This document shows positions 6,646-15,248 of a stretch of 26,582 bases of DNA, in pieces. The notes beneath the pieces were generated by a model. That model was not told the origin of the DNA. It saw nothing but the letters and a program-made list of their open reading frames with translations, and searched no databases. The first letter of the stretch is position 1; each line of letters starts with the position of its first letter. Made by a program: the position numbers and the translations under genes. Origin of the DNA: Laceyella putida (GTDB lineage: Bacteria > Bacillota > Bacilli > Thermoactinomycetales > Thermoactinomycetaceae); contig NZ_JBHTBW010000024.1 in NCBI RefSeq assembly GCF_042665195.1, positions 1 to 26,582 of the forward strand, in the 5' to 3' direction.

Positions 6646-8184
6646 ATGCAATCTTTCAAAGACTCGATCTTGAAGTTGATTACCGAAACATCGACGAATT
6701 TGCCGCCCGATGTTCGCCAAGCCATCCAGCGAGCCAGCGCTCAGGAAGATGCCGGAACACGCTCGGCGCTGGCGCTCAGCACCATCACCAACAACATCAA
6801 AATGGCCGAAGAAAATGTATCCCCGATCTGTCAAGATACCGGGATGCTGACGTTTAAAATCAAGGTGCCTGTAGGGGCCAACCAAATCAAGATGTCCAAG
6901 CAGATTCGCGAAGCTGTAGCCGAAGCGACCAAGTTAGGCAAATTGCGACCCAACTCCGTCGATTCGCTCACTGGGGAAAACAGCGGCGATAACCTGGGTG
7001 AAGGTGTTCCCGTAATCCATTACGAGCAATGGGAACGGGATCACATCGAAGTGCGCTTGATCCTCAAAGGCGGCGGCTGCGAAAATAAAAACATCCAATA
7101 CAGCTTACCTTGTGAATTGGAAGGATTGGGTCGGGCTGGCCGCGACTTGGACGGAATCCGCAAGTGCATCCTCCATGCCGTATACCAAGCGCAGGGCCAA
7201 GGATGCAGCGCAGGATTTATCGGGGTCGGCATCGGAGGTGACCGCACGACCGGATACGAACTGGCGAAAAAACAGCTGTTCCGTTCTGTAACCGATACCA
7301 ATCCAAATCCGGACTTGGCTCGCTTAGAAGAATATATTATGGAGAAAGCCAATACGTTAAGCATCGGAACCATGGGATTTGGCGGCAACGCGACCTTATT
7401 GGGTTGCAAAATCGGCGTAATGCACCGCATCCCAGCCAGTTTCTATGTCTCCGTTGCTTACAACTGTTGGGCCTTCCGTCGCCAAGGCGTCACCATTGAT
7501 CCAGTTACCGGAACCATCCAAGATTGGCTCTATACTGAAAAGGCAACCGAAGCTGAGCAGGAGGCGACGGTCACTGCCGAAAACACCGAAATGACGGGCG
7601 GACGCCAAGTGGTGCTCACCACGCCGATTACGGAAGAACAGATCCGCGACTTGAAAGTCGGTGACATCGTCGTGCTCAATGGACTGATTCACACCGGACG
7701 GGACGCATTGCACAAACATCTGATGGATCATGATGCACCCGTTGACCTGAACGGCGGGGTCATTTATCACTGCGGGCCGGTCATGCTCAAAGACCAAGAC
7801 GGCAATTGGAATGTGAAAGCGGCGGGCCCGACAACCAGCATTCGCGAGGAACCGTATCAAGGCGACATCATCAAAAAGTTTGGCATCCGTGCCGTGATTG
7901 GTAAAGGTGGCATGGGACAAAAGACATTGGCCGCGCTAAAAGAACATGGTGCCGTCTACCTCAACGCGATCGGCGGCGCAGCCCAGTATTATGCTGAGTG
8001 CATTACCGGCGTGGAAGGGGTCGACTTTATGGAATTTGGCATTCCGGAAGCGATGTGGCATTTGCAAGTCAAAGATTTTGCCGCCATTGTCACAATGGAT
8101 GCCCATGGCAACAGCTTGCACGCGGATGTGGAGAAAACTTCCCTTGACAAACTGGCCGAATTGAAAGAACCCGTCTTCAGGTAA
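6646..8184 (+). CDS. fumA: class I (iron-sulfur) fumarate hydratase, single-chain
   Basis: The enzyme interconverts fumarate and L-malate in the TCA cycle. The 512-residue chain fuses the alpha part (to about residue 290) and beta part (from about 325) that are separate subunits in some bacteria. Three cysteines expected to hold the [4Fe-4S] cluster are visible: C62 (SPICQDTG), C187 (GQGCSAGFIG) and C254 (LLGCKIG). The beta part shows VVLNGLIHTGRDALHKHL and RAVIGKGGMG. A clear site (AGAGGGG) precedes the ATG, and a TATAAT at 6591-6596 gives a possible -10 without a good -35. The gene is monocistronic with a strong terminator. The class I enzyme is oxygen-sensitive and differs from the class II FumC (citG) used by B. 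subtilis. TtdA/TtdB-like tartrate dehydratase is the main alternative, but the fused form favours fumarase. Confidence 0.93.
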   Translation: MQSFKDSILKLITETSTNLPPDVRQAIQRASAQEDAGTRSALALSTITNNIKMAEENVSPICQDTGMLTFKIKVPVGANQIKMSKQIREAVAEATKLGKLRPNSVDSLTGENSGDNLGEGVPVIHYEQWERDHIEVRLILKGGGCENKNIQYSLPCELEGLGRAGRDLDGIRKCILHAVYQAQGQGCSAGFIGVGIGGDRTTGYELAKKQLFRSVTDTNPNPDLARLEEYIMEKANTLSIGTMGFGGNATLLGCKIGVMHRIPASFYVSVAYNCWAFRRQGVTIDPVTGTIQDWLYTEKATEAEQEATVTAENTEMTGGRQVVLTTPITEEQIRDLKVGDIVVLNGLIHTGRDALHKHLMDHDAPVDLNGGVIYHCGPVMLKDQDGNWNVKAAGPTTSIREEPYQGDIIKKFGIRAVIGKGGMGQKTLAALKEHGAVYLNAIGGAAQYYAECITGVEGVDFMEFGIPEAMWHLQVKDFAAIVTMDAHGNSLHADVEKTSLDKLAELKEPVFR

Positions 8185-8190
8185 ACGAAC

Positions 8191-8232
8191 AACCCTAACA
8201 TCCTTCCCGCTGGCGAGGGATGTTAGGGTTTT
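8191..8232 (+). terminator. terminator of the fumarase gene
   Basis: A perfect 13-bp stem (AACCCTAACATCC at 8191-8203 with its complement at 8218-8230) is followed by TT. It begins six bases after the stop codon. Confidence 0.85.
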
Positions 8233-8448
8233 GCCATATGCATGGCCAAGGCCCGTCAACAAGGGGAATCCCTTCGGCTTCAAGCCGGTTCCATCGACAT
8301 GGAGCCCTAATCCGGCCATAGCCATAGCCATAGTCATGTGCAGGCAAGACACTTGCATAACCACCTCTGAAAGCCCCTCGGAAACCAGACGAAGCGTGTT
8401 GATCACACTCATGCTCAGAAGACCAAAGATAAACCATGACATGGGCAC
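8233..8448 (-). pseudogene. decayed C-terminal fragment of a YeiH-like (UPF0324) transporter
   Basis: Translating the minus strand gives SWFIFGLLSMSVINTL, then VVMQVS, then MAMAMAGLGLHVDG and GFPLLTGLGHAYG. In YeiH-family putative sulfate exporters I recall a matching C-terminal order: a P-W-F-x-x-G-F segment with an N near its end, a helix, then MAMAGLGL-x-x-D and a K-P-L-L-x-G segment. Only about 70 residues remain. A TGA stop lies in frame at 8491-8493 and there is no convincing start or ribosome binding site. The fumarase terminator truncates the 3' end. This looks like a gene remnant, not a working gene. The match rests on memory of the family pattern. Confidence 0.5.
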
Positions 8449-8658
8449 AGATGCGGCACCTTCATTCGCATGCTTCCCGTATATGTCGCATCAGCCAAGC
8501 GATCAATCATCCATTATGTAAATAATGCATAAATCAAATCCGTTTCCAAATCAAAAAACCTTCATTCACGCTACGAATCTTCTCTCTTTCAAGCCTTCAC
8601 GGTCTTTAATCTGATCCATTCGAAACTCAGGATTGGTAATTTACCTACTTTTTTACTG

Positions 8659-8687
8659 TTCACAGATAAGGCGATACACGATACAAT
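8659..8687 (+). promoter_or_regulatory. putative sigma-A promoter of ypuA
   Basis: TTCACA (8659-8664), a 17-bp spacer and TACAAT (8682-8687). The predicted start of transcription would give a leader of about 80 bases before the ypuA ATG. Between the YeiH remnant and this promoter (8494-8658) I see nothing else. Confidence 0.55.
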
Positions 8688-8775
8688 AAAATTTGATATG
8701 GACTTTCGATCTCCGGCACTTCCTTCCATCGCCGGAGACGAACCTTTTCTCTTTTATAAGGGGGTTTCATTTCTA

Positions 8776-9681
8776 ATGAAACGTTTGAAAAAATTTAGCC
8801 TTATTGCTCTAGCCATGCTTTCGGCAGTTGTATTGGCCCTGCCAACGGGCGCATCCGCTGATGCCATCGCTGGGGAAACCGTTGTGACGTTGGGTAAAGA
8901 CCTGACCGGAACCCAACGCGACGCCATCTTAAAAGAGATGGGCGTTGTGGAAAATCAAGTAAAGGTTATCGAAGTGACCAACCAAGAAGAATATCAGTAC
9001 TTGGGCAAATACTTGAAGGCGGATGTTATCGGTCGACATGCTCTTTCTTCCGCCAAAATCGTACTGACCGATTCCGGGAAGGGCATTTCGGTCAAAACCA
9101 ACAATATTACCACGATCACCGATAGCATGTATGCCAATGCGGCGATTACCGCGGGCATCAAGGATGCGGACATCTATGTAACCGCGCCGATCCAGGTATC
9201 CGGCACAGCCGGCTTGACCGGAATTATCAAAGCGTTTGAAGCGGCGACGGGCAAAAAAATCGATGAAAACACCAAACAAGTGGCGAACGAAGAGATCGTG
9301 CGCACACAAGAGCTGGCCAAAGAACTGGGAGATTCCAACAAGGCCGTGCAATTCATCAATGCCGTGAAGCAAGAAGTAGCGCAAGAAAAACCGCAAACAG
9401 CTGAAGAATACAGAGATATCATCATCAACGTATCCAATGATTTCAATATTAACTTAAGTGAGCAAACCATTAACCAATTAACCCAATTCTCCCAGCACTT
9501 CAGCACGTTGAACATCGATTGGGATCAACTCTCCCAACAGTTTGAGAGCCTGCGTGGAGATATCAAAAACATTTTGAACGCAGAAGTAACCCAAGGCTTT
9601 TTTGATACCGTCTTTGAATGGCTTGGCGATCTGTTCAGCGCGATTGGCGAGTTCTTCACCTCCGCCTCTTCGCAAAAATAA
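8776..9681 (+). CDS. ypuA: YpuA-like secreted protein (DUF1002)
   Basis: The 301-residue protein has a clear signal peptide (MKRLKKF plus a hydrophobic helix, cleavage near GASADA). The DUF1002 body follows, with VVTLGKDLTGTQRDAIL, VTNQEEYQYLGKYL, ITTITDSMYANAAITAGIKD and the signature ADIYVTAPIQVSGTAGLTG, all nearly as in B. subtilis YpuA. The C-terminal third is glutamine-rich and helical and ends in an amphipathic segment (FDTVFEWLGDLFSAIGEFF). The function of the family is not known, but it is an exported protein common in Bacillota. ATG at 8776 is chosen because it gives the signal peptide and is preceded by AAGGGGG; an upstream in-frame ATG at 8698 would only add an unlikely leader. It is single-gene, with a promoter and a terminator of its own. 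Confidence 0.88.
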   Translation: MKRLKKFSLIALAMLSAVVLALPTGASADAIAGETVVTLGKDLTGTQRDAILKEMGVVENQVKVIEVTNQEEYQYLGKYLKADVIGRHALSSAKIVLTDSGKGISVKTNNITTITDSMYANAAITAGIKDADIYVTAPIQVSGTAGLTGIIKAFEAATGKKIDENTKQVANEEIVRTQELAKELGDSNKAVQFINAVKQEVAQEKPQTAEEYRDIIINVSNDFNINLSEQTINQLTQFSQHFSTLNIDWDQLSQQFESLRGDIKNILNAEVTQGFFDTVFEWLGDLFSAIGEFFTSASSQK

Positions 9682-9694
9682 TCTTTTTTCCATC

Positions 9695-9727
9695 ACAGAA
9701 CCAACTTACCGTTGGTTCTGTTTTTTT
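9695..9727 (+). terminator. terminator of ypuA
   Basis: A perfect stem ACAGAACCAAC / GTTGGTTCTGT with loop TTACC is followed by seven T residues. Confidence 0.92.
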
Positions 9728-9782
9728 GGGGCTCTACATTCATCGGCACAATCAATGCCGGTTTTTCCCCATGACGCAACAC

Positions 9783-9816
9783 AAAAAACTGCCGGCTTGT
9801 TAAAAGCCGGCAGTTT
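9783..9816 (-). terminator. terminator of the sdhCAB operon
   Basis: AAACTGCCGGCTT (9786-9798) pairs perfectly with 9804-9816. On the minus strand the hairpin runs into TTTTTTG, directly after the sdhB stop. Confidence 0.9.
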
Positions 9817-9820
9817 GCGA

Positions 9821-10573
9821 TTAGATGGAAAGCCATTTTTTAAACATGTGGGTCGTCGCGTCACGGTTGCTCTTGGCGATCGCCGTCGTAAGCGGAATCC
9901 CTTTTGGACAAGCTTGCACACAGTTTTGCGAGTTCCCGCACTCTTGCAGACCGCCGTCATCCAAGAGAGCTTCCAGGCGCTCTTCTTTATTCATCGCTCC
10001 GGTTGGATGGGAGTTAAACAATTGCACTTGTCCCACCACGAACGGACCGACAAAGTTGGACTTGGCGTTTACGTTGGGGCACGCTTCCAGACATACGCCA
10101 CATGTCATGCATTTGGACAGTTCATAACGCCATTGGCGGTCTTTTTCAGCGAGGCGTGGACCCGGTCCCAAATCGTGGGTGCCATCAATTGGAATCCAAG
10201 CTTTAACCCGCTTCAAGGCATTAAACATGCGGCTGCGATCAACCACCAAGTCACGGACGACAGGGAACGTGCTCATCGGTTCAATGCGGATAGGTTGTTC
10301 CAATCGGTCAACAAGAGCCGTACAAGCTTGGCGTGGCTTCCCGTTGATCACCATGGAGCAAGCACCGCACACTTCTTCAAGGCAGTTCGATTCCCACTGG
10401 ACCGGTGCGACTTTTTCCCCTTTCGCATTCACCGGATTGCGCTGGATTTCCATCATCGCGGAGATGACGTTCATGTTTTTGCGATAAGGGATTTTAAACT
10501 CTTCCTTATACGGTTGACTGTTGGGACCATCCTGACGCGTCACGATCAGCTGTACATATTGTTGCTCGCTCAT
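9821..10573 (-). CDS. sdhB: succinate dehydrogenase iron-sulfur subunit
   Basis: SdhB passes electrons from the flavoprotein to the membrane cytochrome through three clusters. The 250-residue protein shows the [2Fe-2S] cysteines C64, C69, C72 and C84 (NCLEEVCGAC and RQAC). It also has the first ferredoxin-type set C155, C158, C161, C165 (CMTCGVCLEAC) and the second set C212, C218, C222 (CGNSQNCVQACP) for the [4Fe-4S] and [3Fe-4S] clusters. Its ATG overlaps the sdhA TAA by one base (TAATG), so translation is probably coupled. It is the last gene of the operon and is followed by a strong terminator. Length and motifs agree with the Bacillus type. Confidence 0.97.
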   Translation of the reverse strand: MSEQQYVQLIVTRQDGPNSQPYKEEFKIPYRKNMNVISAMMEIQRNPVNAKGEKVAPVQWESNCLEEVCGACSMVINGKPRQACTALVDRLEQPIRIEPMSTFPVVRDLVVDRSRMFNALKRVKAWIPIDGTHDLGPGPRLAEKDRQWRYELSKCMTCGVCLEACPNVNAKSNFVGPFVVGQVQLFNSHPTGAMNKEERLEALLDDGGLQECGNSQNCVQACPKGIPLTTAIAKSNRDATTHMFKKWLSI

Positions 10574-12330
10574 TAGCTTTTGTTCCCTCCCTTATCCACA
10601 TCATAACGGCGCGGACGAGGCTTAATCAGAGAAATGTCCACCGGCTCGTATTCAAACTCAGGACCCTCTGGGGTGAATTTCGCTTTGGTTGTTTTCAACC
10701 AGTCTTCGTCATTGCGGTCCGGGAATTCCGGTTTATAATGCGCCCCACGGCTTTCGTTGCGGTTGTAAGCGCCAAGCGTGATGACACGCGCCAGCTGCAG
10801 CATGTTCCACAGATGGCGGGTAAACGGTGCGGCTTGGTTGCTCCATTTGCTGGTATCGATCATATTGATGTTCTGATAACGCTCCATCAACTCTTGGATC
10901 TTCTCGTCCGTTTTCTTCAGGCGATCGTTGTGGCGAACCACGGTCACGTTATCCGTCATCCATTCACCCAGCTCTTTATGCAACAAATAAGCATTTTCGT
11001 TTCCGTCCATCTTCAGAATGCTCTCGTACTTTTCTTCTTCCGTCTTGCGCTGTGCATCGAACAGTTCCGAGCTGAACGAATCGACATGTTTGTCCAAACC
11101 ACGCACATACTCAATCGCTTTCGGTCCAGCCACCATGCCGCCGAAGATGCAAGACAAGAGGGAGTTGGCCCCCAGACGGTTCGCGCCGTGGTACTGGTAT
11201 TCACACTCACCCGCCGCGAATAATCCTGGAATGTTGGTCATTTGGTCGTAATCTACCCATAGGCCGCCCATGGAATAGTGAACGGCTGGGAAGATTTTCA
11301 TGGGGACTTTGCGTGGGTCTTCACCCATGAACTTCTCATAGATTTCTATGATACCGCCCAATTTGATATCCAACTCTTTCGGATCTTTGTGGGACAAATC
11401 AAGATAAACCATGTTCTCCCCGTTGATGCCCAGTTTATCGTCCACACACACTTTGAAGATGGCGCGTGTCGCGATATCACGTGGTACCAGGTTCCCATAC
11501 GCTGGGTACATTTCTTCGAGGAAATACCATGGTTTGCCGTCTTTGTATGTCCATACGCGACCCCCTTCACCACGGGCCGACTCAGACATCAAACGAAGTT
11601 TATCATCCCCGGGAATCGCGGTAGGATGCACCTGGATAAACTCACCGTTCGCGTAATATACCCCTTGTTGGTACACCGCCGCAGCCGCTGTTCCCGTATT
11701 GATCATGGAGTTGGTCGATTTGCCGAAGATGATGCCGGGGCCACCTGTCGCCAAGATCACCGCATCCGCAGGGAACGCGACGATTTCACCGCTACGCAAG
11801 TTTTGGGCAACGATTCCGCGGCAGCGCCCTTCATCGTCTTGGACAATGCGCAAGAACTCCCAGTTTTCATATTTGGATACTTTTCCTTCCGATTCATAGC
11901 GGCGAACTTGCTCATCCAACGCATAGAGGAGCTGTTGCCCTGTCGTGGCACCCGCATAAGCGGTGCGGTGATGCTTCGTGCCACCGAAACGGCGGAAGTC
12001 AATCAATCCTTCAGGTGTACGATTAAACGGTACACCCATGCGGTCCATCAGGTAAATGATCCCAGGAGCCGCTTCACACATCGCTTTGACTGGAGGTTGG
12101 TTTGCGAGGAAATCTCCGCCGTAGATGGTGTCATCAAAGTGCTCCCATGGAGAGTCCCCTTCACCTTTGGTATTTACCGCACCATTGATACCGCCCTGTG
12201 CACATACAGAGTGAGAGCGTTTCACTGGTACAATGGAGAACAGTTGGACGTGGGCTCCTGCCTCAGCCGCCTTGAGCGTTGCCATCAAGCCAGCCAGTCC
12301 GCCACCGACAACGATCAGTTTTTCATTCAT
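10573..12330 (-). CDS. sdhA: succinate dehydrogenase flavoprotein subunit
   Basis: SdhA oxidises succinate to fumarate using covalently bound FAD. The 585-residue protein starts with the dinucleotide-binding motif VVGGGLAGLMATLKAAEAG. SHSVCAQGG follows, with the histidine that carries FAD in this family. The substrate-side motifs HPTAIPG, SESARGEGG and VPRDIATRAI, and the later SMGGLWVD and GANRLGANSLL, are all intact. AAGGGAG lies eight bases before the ATG. The gene follows sdhC by 15 bases and overlaps sdhB by one. The enzyme acts on the cytoplasmic face of the membrane; its product is the substrate of the fumarase encoded at 6.6 kb. Confidence 0.97.
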   Translation of the reverse strand: MNEKLIVVGGGLAGLMATLKAAEAGAHVQLFSIVPVKRSHSVCAQGGINGAVNTKGEGDSPWEHFDDTIYGGDFLANQPPVKAMCEAAPGIIYLMDRMGVPFNRTPEGLIDFRRFGGTKHHRTAYAGATTGQQLLYALDEQVRRYESEGKVSKYENWEFLRIVQDDEGRCRGIVAQNLRSGEIVAFPADAVILATGGPGIIFGKSTNSMINTGTAAAAVYQQGVYYANGEFIQVHPTAIPGDDKLRLMSESARGEGGRVWTYKDGKPWYFLEEMYPAYGNLVPRDIATRAIFKVCVDDKLGINGENMVYLDLSHKDPKELDIKLGGIIEIYEKFMGEDPRKVPMKIFPAVHYSMGGLWVDYDQMTNIPGLFAAGECEYQYHGANRLGANSLLSCIFGGMVAGPKAIEYVRGLDKHVDSFSSELFDAQRKTEEEKYESILKMDGNENAYLLHKELGEWMTDNVTVVRHNDRLKKTDEKIQELMERYQNINMIDTSKWSNQAAPFTRHLWNMLQLARVITLGAYNRNESRGAHYKPEFPDRNDEDWLKTTKAKFTPEGPEFEYEPVDISLIKPRPRRYDVDKGGNKS

Positions 12331-12345
12331 GAGAAGTGCTCCCTT

Positions 12346-12996
12346 CTAATGCTGTGCCAATTGATGGATAAAATCTGGTTGCGCAAAGGCTAACAGCGAT
12401 GAAATACCAAGATAAGACACAAATACAAACACAGCTGCCCAAACATAGGTGGATACGCGTTGCGCACGTGGCCCCACCGTCACACCCCATGTTATGAGGA
12501 ACGTCCACATACCATTGGAAAAGTGGAAGACAGCCGCTATCAATCCGATCATATACAACACGAGGTTGACAGGATTTTGCAGAATCTCATAAGTCAAGTT
12601 CGCAAGCTGAGGAGCCGTCATGTCATAGAGCGCTACTTGAACACGGGTCTCCCATACATGCCACACGACATAGACAAGGGTGATGACGCCTGTGATCCGT
12701 TGCAGCATGAACATCCAGTTGCGGAAAGTACCGAAGTTGCCAACGTTGTTCTTGGCTTGCAATGCGATATACAGGCCATACACGCCATGGTAAAGGAGCG
12801 GCAAAAATATAAAAAAGATTTCCAGAACAGTGATGAACGGAATCCCCCATAGCCATTCCACTTGTTCAACAAACGCTTGTGCCCCTTCGGTGGCAGCATA
12901 GTTGGACAGTAAATGTTCTACCAAAAAAAAGCCCACCGGTATCACGCCCAGCAACGAGTGTAACCGACGGTTGAAGAAACTGCGTTCTCTGCTCAT
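12346..12996 (-). CDS. sdhC: succinate dehydrogenase cytochrome b558 subunit
   Basis: The single membrane anchor of the Bacillus-type (type B) enzyme spans the membrane five times and holds two b hemes for electron transfer to menaquinone. The 216-residue product has five hydrophobic segments, and histidines in RRLHSLLG, FLVEHLLSN, LLYHGVYG, VVWHVWE and AVFHFSNG, in the same order as the heme-related histidines of B. subtilis SdhC. I chose the second of two adjacent ATGs (12996), as GGAGG lies six bases before it. It is the first gene of sdhCAB and no SdhD is present, as expected for this type. Confidence 0.95.
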   Translation of the reverse strand: MSRERSFFNRRLHSLLGVIPVGFFLVEHLLSNYAATEGAQAFVEQVEWLWGIPFITVLEIFFIFLPLLYHGVYGLYIALQAKNNVGNFGTFRNWMFMLQRITGVITLVYVVWHVWETRVQVALYDMTAPQLANLTYEILQNPVNLVLYMIGLIAAVFHFSNGMWTFLITWGVTVGPRAQRVSTYVWAAVFVFVSYLGISSLLAFAQPDFIHQLAQH

Positions 12997-13100
12997 CATT
13001 TGCCTCCAATCTTGGACATAGTCGCAGTAGAGTCGTAGAGTTTCATCACTCTCTCAGACCGCTGACATCAAGTTGAGAAAGGGGTTTCAACTCGCTATTT

Positions 13101-13130
13101 ATTTTACTCCCATCTAGTCGGAGGCGTCAA
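13101..13130 (-). promoter_or_regulatory. putative sigma-A promoter of sdhCAB
   Basis: On the minus strand TTGACG (13130-13125) is followed after 18 bp by TAAAAT (13106-13101), about 100 bases before sdhC. The rest of the 12997-13252 stretch holds no gene that I can see. Confidence 0.6.
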
Positions 13131-13252
13131 GGAATGTGACATCGCCACTCTTTATCTAAACGGCCCAGAAAACGCTTAACTCGCCCACTCCGGCGGTTTA
13201 ACTCCGCGAAAAATGTAAAATAGGCGCGATGAAAAACACAAGCGGATTCATA

Positions 13253-13281
13253 AAAAGATCCCCCTTCCGAAGAAGGGGAAT
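13253..13281 (-). terminator. terminator of the ABC importer genes
   Basis: CCCCTTC / GAAGGGG with a 4-nt loop (13261-13278) is extended by an A-T pair on each side. On the minus strand it runs into CTTTTTA, 20 bases after the ATPase gene. Confidence 0.85.
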
Positions 13282-13298
13282 CCGACTCAACCCGTCAT

Positions 13299-14306
13299 TC
13301 AAGAAGCGGACGACCGATGGATCATCACGGGCGGCGCCTCGGGATCTTCCAACCAACACGCCACCAGATGGGTATCAGATAGCCGCGTGAGCGGGGGCAT
13401 CTCTTCATAACACGCATTCATCGCATAAGGGCAACGGTCGGCGAAGGGACACCCTTGCGGCGGCTCGTACAAATCCGGCGGCGAACCCGGGATCGGCCGC
13501 AACTCTTGGTCACGGGATTGATCCAAACGCGGCATCGATTGCAATAAGCCCCATGTATACGGATGATGCGCATCATGGAACAATTCGGTTACAGTTCCTG
13601 TTTCCACGACTTGTCCGCCATACATCACACTGACCCGGTCCGCCGTTTCGGCCACCACGCCCAAATCGTGCGTGATGAGAATAATGGAAGTGCCCATCTC
13701 CTGTTGCAATTCTTTCATCAACTCAAGAATCTGCGCTTGGATGGTGACATCCAACGCCGTCGTGGGCTCATCCGCAATCAGAACCTTTGGACTCATCGCC
13801 AGGGCCATCGCGATCATCACCCGTTGTCTCATCCCCCCGCTAAACTCATGCGGATATTGATCCAACCGCTTCTCGGGATGCGGAATGCCGACCCGATTGA
13901 GCATCTCGATGGCGCGCGCTTTCGCTTCCGTTTCCCCGATCTTCTGATGCCAGCGAAGGCCTTCCGTGATTTGCTTCCCGATCGCCATCGTCGGATTGAG
14001 TGAAGTCATGGGATCCTGAAAGATCATGCCAATTTCCGACCCACGAATGTGAAACATCTCTTTCTCACTAACTGGCGTCAAATCTTTCCCGTTATAGCGA
14101 ATCTCCCCGCTTTTAATCTTTCCGGGAAATGGAAGGAGCCGCATCAATGCCAAGGCGGTCACACTCTTTCCGCTACCTGACTCCCCCACAATCGCCAAGG
14201 TTTCTCCCCGTTCCAGCGAAAAGGTGACGCCCCGCACCGCTTTCACCTCACCTTTGCCCACCTGAAACGAGACATGCAACGCTTTCACATCGAGTAACTT
14301 CTCCAT
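13299..14306 (-). CDS. peptide/nickel-type ABC importer ATPase (OppD/DppD-like)
   Basis: The cytoplasmic ATPase powers uptake through the two permeases encoded just upstream. The 335-residue protein has Walker A GESGSGKS, Q-loop MIFQDPMTSLNP, signature SGGMRQRV, Walker B VLIADEPTTALD and the H-loop ILITHDLG. The C-terminal extension has the four-cysteine type cluster of OppD/DppD proteins (PPQGCPFADRCPYAMNAC and VACW), which binds an iron-sulfur cluster in some relatives. It is the last gene of a three-gene unit; no OppF-type second ATPase or substrate-binding protein follows, so either one ATPase works as a homodimer or the missing parts lie elsewhere. Substrate (di- or oligopeptide, nickel, other) cannot be told. 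Confidence 0.9.
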   Translation of the reverse strand: MEKLLDVKALHVSFQVGKGEVKAVRGVTFSLERGETLAIVGESGSGKSVTALALMRLLPFPGKIKSGEIRYNGKDLTPVSEKEMFHIRGSEIGMIFQDPMTSLNPTMAIGKQITEGLRWHQKIGETEAKARAIEMLNRVGIPHPEKRLDQYPHEFSGGMRQRVMIAMALAMSPKVLIADEPTTALDVTIQAQILELMKELQQEMGTSIILITHDLGVVAETADRVSVMYGGQVVETGTVTELFHDAHHPYTWGLLQSMPRLDQSRDQELRPIPGSPPDLYEPPQGCPFADRCPYAMNACYEEMPPLTRLSDTHLVACWLEDPEAPPVMIHRSSAS

Positions 14307-14323
14307 CTTTTTCCCACTCCTCC

Positions 14324-15247
14324 CTATTTCCGTAGCTTTGGATCAAGCGCGTCGCGCAAACCGTCACCAAACGCGTTAAAGGCTAACATGGTTAAACACA
14401 AGAACAACGCAGGGAAAAAGAGGCGCCACCACTCTCCGGACAAGACCGTCACCAGCGAATCGTTTATCATGGTGCCCCAGCTCGCCACAGGCGCTTGCAC
14501 ACCCAACCCCAAGAAACTTAAAAACGATTCCGCAAAGATGGCGCTCGGCACCGTCAACGTTAACATGATAATGATGGGGCCCATCGCATTGGGAATGAGA
14601 TGTTTGAACAGCAAACGGGCCGTCGTCGCACCAAGCGTTTGGGCTGCCAGCACATACTCCTGTTCTTTCAGCTGAAGCACCTGTCCCCGCACGAGCCGTG
14701 CCATGTTTAACCAACCCGTCACCGTGAGCGCGATAATAATCGTGCCCATGCCCGGCGGCAAAATCACCAGCAACAAGATGACCGTCAAGAGGTACGGGAG
14801 GCCCCAAAGCACATCAACAATCCGCATCATCACTTCACCTGTGCGTCCACCGCGATATCCGGCGATGCCGCCATAAATCACGCCGATGATCAGATCGATC
14901 AAGGCCGCCGCCAAACCGATCGTGAGCGAGATGCGCCCCCCTTCGCAGACCCGCACAAACACATCCCGGCCCAAATCATCCGTGCCAAACCAGTGCTCGG
15001 CAGACGGTGCCAAATTGCGCCCCGTTTGCAAATTTTGTTCATTGTATTCATACTCGGACAACATGGGCCCAAAAATCGAGAGTATGGCAATCATGACAAT
15101 AAAAATGAGACCCAACATCGCCAAGACATTTTGCCTCAACCGACGCCAGCTGTCCCGCCAATACGACAAATGGGGGCGCCGGATCTGCTCCATCGCCCTC
15201 TCCGAACGCACCACGGGTTGAAAACGCGGATTCATCGCTGGTTCCAT
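14324..15247 (-). CDS. peptide-type ABC importer permease (OppC/DppC-like)
   Basis: The 307-residue membrane protein has the long cytoplasmic N-terminus and first helix typical of OppC/DppC (LAMLGLIFIVMIAILSIFG), then a periplasm-side GTDDLGRDVFVRV segment. A permease domain with five more helices follows, with the ATPase-coupling loop around QEYVLAAQTLGATTARLLFKH. The C-terminal NAFGDGLRDALDPKLRK motif is the usual OppC ending. The start follows AAAGGGGG and lies one base after the OppB-like stop codon, so the two permeases are tightly coupled. They form the heterodimeric channel of the importer with the ATPase encoded 17 bases downstream. Confidence 0.92.
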   Translation of the reverse strand: MEPAMNPRFQPVVRSERAMEQIRRPHLSYWRDSWRRLRQNVLAMLGLIFIVMIAILSIFGPMLSEYEYNEQNLQTGRNLAPSAEHWFGTDDLGRDVFVRVCEGGRISLTIGLAAALIDLIIGVIYGGIAGYRGGRTGEVMMRIVDVLWGLPYLLTVILLLVILPPGMGTIIIALTVTGWLNMARLVRGQVLQLKEQEYVLAAQTLGATTARLLFKHLIPNAMGPIIIMLTLTVPSAIFAESFLSFLGLGVQAPVASWGTMINDSLVTVLSGEWWRLFFPALFLCLTMLAFNAFGDGLRDALDPKLRK

Positions 15248-15248
15248 C

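Noticed and set aside
8320..8336. Short CATAGC tandem repeat
   Set aside because: Only about three units; on the minus strand it encodes the MAMAM of the YeiH-like remnant, so it is not an independent repeat feature.
8231..8521. Plus-strand small ORF after the fumarase gene
   Set aside because: No ribosome binding site, and it is opposite the YeiH-like remnant that better explains the pattern.
9602..10576. Plus-strand open frame of 324 codons opposite sdhB
   Set aside because: The minus strand carries sdhB with all cluster cysteines; the plus-strand translation has no recognisable domain.
11278..12393. Plus-strand open frame of 371 codons opposite sdhA and sdhC
   Set aside because: It is antisense to well-conserved sdhA; it has no domain or start signal.
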